From Bacteroides sp. (lineage in GTDB: Bacteria > Bacteroidota > Bacteroidia > Bacteroidales > Bacteroidaceae), in assembly GCF_029057325.1 (NCBI RefSeq), contig NZ_JAICZW010000103.1, forward strand, positions 1 to 33,703: 33,703 bases of DNA. Reading direction: 5' to 3'. Position numbers and translations under genes: made by a program. The notes under the pieces are model-generated. The model was not told where the DNA came from and ran no database searches. It worked only from the letters and a program-made list of their open reading frames with translations. Shown here in pieces: positions 31,774-33,703 of the stretch. Within the stretch, counting starts at the first letter, position 1; each line of letters begins with the position of its first letter.

Positions 31774-32661
31774 TTATATCACTATTTTCTTCTTCCGATA
31801 GTTCTCGCGAAACTCTTTGGGCGAACAGCCTTTCTTCCGTTTGAACATCCGGTTGAAGTTAGACAAATTGTTGAAACCGCAATTGTAGCAGATTTCTGCG
31901 ATGGTGCGGGTGGAATCGACCAGCAGGCGGGTGGCAAACCCCAAGCGGATGTCTATCAGATAGTCGGAAAGCGTCTTGCCCGTGCGCAAACGGAAAAAAC
32001 GGCTGAAAGAGACGGGTGTCATCCCCACCATATCGGCAAGATCGGCCAAATGAATCTCTTCCTGATAATGGGCGGCGATGTATCGCTGTACTTTCTGTAC
32101 GCGGCGGCTGTCCGAAAAGGTCTCCATTTTGGCGAAAGAGGAACTGGAGAGCACTTTGGCGTCGGAATACAGAGAGAGTTCGTACAAGATTCGGAGGAAA
32201 TCCATCACCGCATAAAAACCTTGTTCTTCGGAAGCCAGCTTGTCCAGCCAGTTATATACTTTCATGATGGCCTGCATCGGGAACGATAATCCGCATTGAG
32301 CCCGTTCCAGCATCTTGCGGATGCTGTCGAACTGGTTTTTATGTAGCACATTCCCCAAAAACATATCCGGAGAGAACTGGATGGTGATTTCCCGTATATC
32401 TTTAGAGGTGCATTCGTGTTGTTCCCATACATGCTCCAGCTCTTTACCGGTGATCAGCACCAAGTCATAATCACCGATGATTTCGGCAGAATCACCTACC
32501 ACGCGACGCACTCCGGAGGCATGCTCCGTAAAGTTCAGTTCATACTCCGCATGACAATGGATGGGGTAGGTGAATTCTGTTTTCCGGCGGTCGGCTATAT
32601 AGAAGCAATCGCGTTCGGACAGGGGAGTGATTTCCCGCATGATGTAGTTTTGGTTTTCCAT
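31774..32661 (-). CDS. AraC-family transcriptional regulator of the mannan PUL
   Basis: The product has 295 residues. Residues ~20-110 resemble the cupin sensor half of AraC regulators (FTYPIHCHAEYELNF, LVLITGKELEHVW). The C-terminal ~100 residues are two helix-turn-helix motifs (LADLADMVGMTPVSFSRFFR and IAEICYNCGFNNLSNFNRMF, ending GCSPKEFRENYR). It is adjacent to, and in line with, the CE7-GH5 operon. It is the obvious candidate to bind the RATACWATTTTATCM motif present at three PUL promoters. It is not a hybrid two-component regulator, the more common type for hemicellulose PULs. The inducer is probably a mannan-derived sugar, inferred only. Confidence 0.93.
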   Translation of the reverse strand: MENQNYIMREITPLSERDCFYIADRRKTEFTYPIHCHAEYELNFTEHASGVRRVVGDSAEIIGDYDLVLITGKELEHVWEQHECTSKDIREITIQFSPDMFLGNVLHKNQFDSIRKMLERAQCGLSFPMQAIMKVYNWLDKLASEEQGFYAVMDFLRILYELSLYSDAKVLSSSSFAKMETFSDSRRVQKVQRYIAAHYQEEIHLADLADMVGMTPVSFSRFFRLRTGKTLSDYLIDIRLGFATRLLVDSTRTIAEICYNCGFNNLSNFNRMFKRKKGCSPKEFRENYRKKKIVI

Positions 32662-32683
32662 AGATGTTGTTGATTAAACGTTG

Positions 32684-32728
32684 CAAAAATAGTCATCTCC
32701 CGCTTTATTCAATGGTACAAATTGTTTT
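32684..32728 (-). promoter_or_regulatory. Promoter of AraC gene with degenerate operator
   Basis: The -7 box TATTTTTG (minus strand) is at 32684-32691. At the same register used by the other PUL promoters, 32714-32728, there is a sequence beginning GGTACAAATT that matches 9 of 15 consensus positions. It may be a weak autoregulatory site. Confidence 0.45.
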
Positions 32729-32789
32729 TTATTGGGGGGCCATTTGATATATATCAATGATTTTATCCCTGATTTTGAGTTTAAAGCGG

Positions 32790-32826
32790 CGTATGTCTTA
32801 TGAAAAGCCCTTTCATACGGCTTTTT
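32790..32826. promoter_or_regulatory. Two mutually exclusive hairpins upstream of AraC gene
   Basis: CGTATG (32790-32795) can pair with CATACG (32814-32819), or AAAAGCC (32803-32809) with GGCTTTT (32819-32825). The second is followed by T's on the plus strand, like a terminator. No plus-strand gene upstream needs one, so the role is unclear. Confidence 0.4.
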
Positions 32827-32843
32827 CATTTGCGGGAGTTAAA

Positions 32844-32902
32844 GGAGTTAAAGTCGATACTTTTGTGCAGGATGCAATTGTCGAAGTATCGGCTTTCACT
32901 CC
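32844..32902. repeat. Long hairpin element (GGAGTTAAAG family)
   Basis: The 19 bases at 32844-32862 pair with 32884-32902, with one mismatch and one wobble, around a 21-nt loop. Further GGAGTTA words to the left (from 32836) and ACTCC words to the right (to 32948) extend the inverted layout. It resembles the element at 20281-20426 and looks like a dispersed intergenic repeat. TACTTTTG inside it (32858-32865) is a -7-like box. Confidence 0.65.
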
Positions 32903-33315
32903 TAAGCCGACTTGCCGGCTGATAACTCCTTTTGACTCCTCCAACTCCTTTCGATGAAAGAATCATGGCTCTCTCATCGAAGGCTTACGCGGCTTTCTTT
33001 TTACCTGCTAAATAATCCGCTTTATCGTCCGATTCTTTATCAGAAAAAAACGTTGGTTTTAAATGGATCCGCGGCAGTGCATCGGGCACTGGCGAAACTT
33101 GAGGAAAAGAATGTAGTTGATTCAATATCCGGGTTGTAAATTGCCAACGGACGTGAGAGCGGCAGGGCGGTCGGCATTCCATTCTTACTGAATGTAAATT
33201 ATTTTTCCTCCTTCTTTTTGCATCCGCCACGTCCCGGCAGAAAACTGCCTTTTCCTCCTTCCTCCGCGGTTCTTCCTGTTTGCATCTTATCCCACCCCTA
33301 CCAGGGCCTATTCGG

Positions 33316-33396
33316 CTTCGGACGTTCTTCGGACAAACTCCACTCCCTAGGACCGAAGAATGTCCGAAGAACGTCCGAAGAAACACCGAAGGAAGT
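33316..33396. repeat. 20-bp inverted repeat with 11-bp-period array
   Basis: Positions 33316-33335 and 33361-33380 are perfect 20-bp reverse complements separated by 25 bp. The right half carries CCGAAG-containing units starting at 33353, 33364, 33375 and 33386, exactly 11 bp apart. The 11-bp period is half of the 22-bp period of the arrays at 9317 and 20162, suggesting helically phased binding sites. Confidence 0.75.
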
Positions 33397-33505
33397 ACGG
33401 AGCGGGTAAGGGCCGGACAAGAGGCATCCCGAAAGTGACGGGTTGGGCTGAATTCCGGGAGGAGGATTTTAGCATGTAAACATTTCTGATTATTGTTTCC
33501 TTTCA

Positions 33506-33540
33506 GAGCCGTTATCAGCCGGCAGTCGGCTCCCGTTTTT
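33506..33540 (+). terminator. Terminator-like hairpin near window end
   Basis: GAGCCG (33506-33511) can pair with CGGCTC (33527-33532), or AGCCG (33517-33521) with CGGCT (33527-33531). CCCG and five T's follow. No complete gene precedes it in the window. Confidence 0.35.
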
Positions 33541-33703
33541 CCAATTTCTGGTGGCTGTAAGGGCGGTGTCTGACCCGATTTGCAGATAAATCCTCCGTAT
33601 GCAGATGACGATTTCCGCTCAGAACGGCGGCATGATGCGCTGATAGACCCTGAATCCGCCCCTTTTTTCGCTATTTTCATCCCCCAAATCGGTTTCCGCG
33701 TTA

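Larger units (their letters stand above)
32662..33703. other. Gene-poor region right of the AraC gene
   Basis: About 1 kb with no convincing intact gene. It contains the AraC promoter, two hairpin elements, the 20-bp inverted repeat and a terminator-like hairpin. A short plus-strand frame (to 33139) ends in SAAVHRALAKLEEKNVVD, which faintly resembles the C-terminal winged-helix part of Bacteroidota AAA-type ATPases and may be a gene scar. The last 160 bases show nothing assignable. Confidence 0.5.

Noticed and set aside
32985..33680. A 231-codon open frame on the minus strand at the window end
   Set aside because: It runs through the inverted repeat and hairpins, is very rich in Arg, Ser and Pro, and has no domain.

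Overview
The window looks like a chromosomal segment of a Bacteroides-type gut bacterium. It has SusC/SusD pairs, many lipoproteins with a cysteine lipobox, a Bacteroidota HU-like DNA-binding protein, and promoters of the TAnnTTTG (-7) type. Most of it belongs to a polysaccharide utilisation locus (PUL) for beta-mannan, interrupted or flanked by accessory material.

Layout. (1) 1-75 is the 3' part of tRNA-Leu(UAA) with a strong terminator. A decayed serine-recombinase tail and a ~250 nt highly structured non-coding stretch follow. (2) 725-5264 is an AT-rich, plus-strand, five-gene accessory operon: four exported proteins, one resembling CsgG/LPP20-type lipoproteins in tandem, and a small two-CxxC zinc-ribbon protein. 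(3) 5780-11864, minus strand, is a mannan-oligosaccharide operon: GH26 mannanase, GH130 mannosylglucose phosphorylase, GPH-type MFS symporter, AGE-family mannobiose 2-epimerase, SGNH esterase. This matches the mannobiose -> mannosylglucose -> mannose-1-P + glucose route known from B. fragilis. (4) 11973-19942, minus strand, is a tightly packed operon of uncertain function: a Rid/chorismatase-like protein, a DUF4369 lipoprotein, and a tandemly duplicated pair of a DUF6057-like membrane protein and a PD40 beta-propeller lipoprotein with a CxxCH heme-type motif. (5) 20450-22164, plus strand, carries an HU-like DNA-binding protein and an Rpn-family PD-(D/E)XK nuclease. (6) 22364-32661, minus strand, is the second half of the mannan PUL: AraC regulator, CE7 esterase plus GH5 mannanase, then SusC, SusD, a SusE-position surface lipoprotein and a frameshifted small secreted protein. 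(7) 32662-33703 holds no convincing intact gene but contains strong inverted repeats.

How it works together. The surface SusCD complex and lipoprotein endo-mannanases (GH26, GH5) should cut and import mannan. CE7 and SGNH esterases probably remove acetyl groups. The MFS symporter, epimerase and GH130 phosphorylase handle mannobiose inside the cell. Three promoters (before GH26, SusC and CE7) share a 15-bp motif, RATACWATTTTATCM, at exactly the same distance from the -7 box. A degenerate copy sits at the same distance before the AraC gene. This ties the split PUL into one inferred regulon.

Most novel are the chorismatase-like/DUF6057/heme-propeller operon, the CsgG-like AT-rich operon, the shared operator, and two four-unit 22-bp palindromic arrays plus a related 11-bp-period array.
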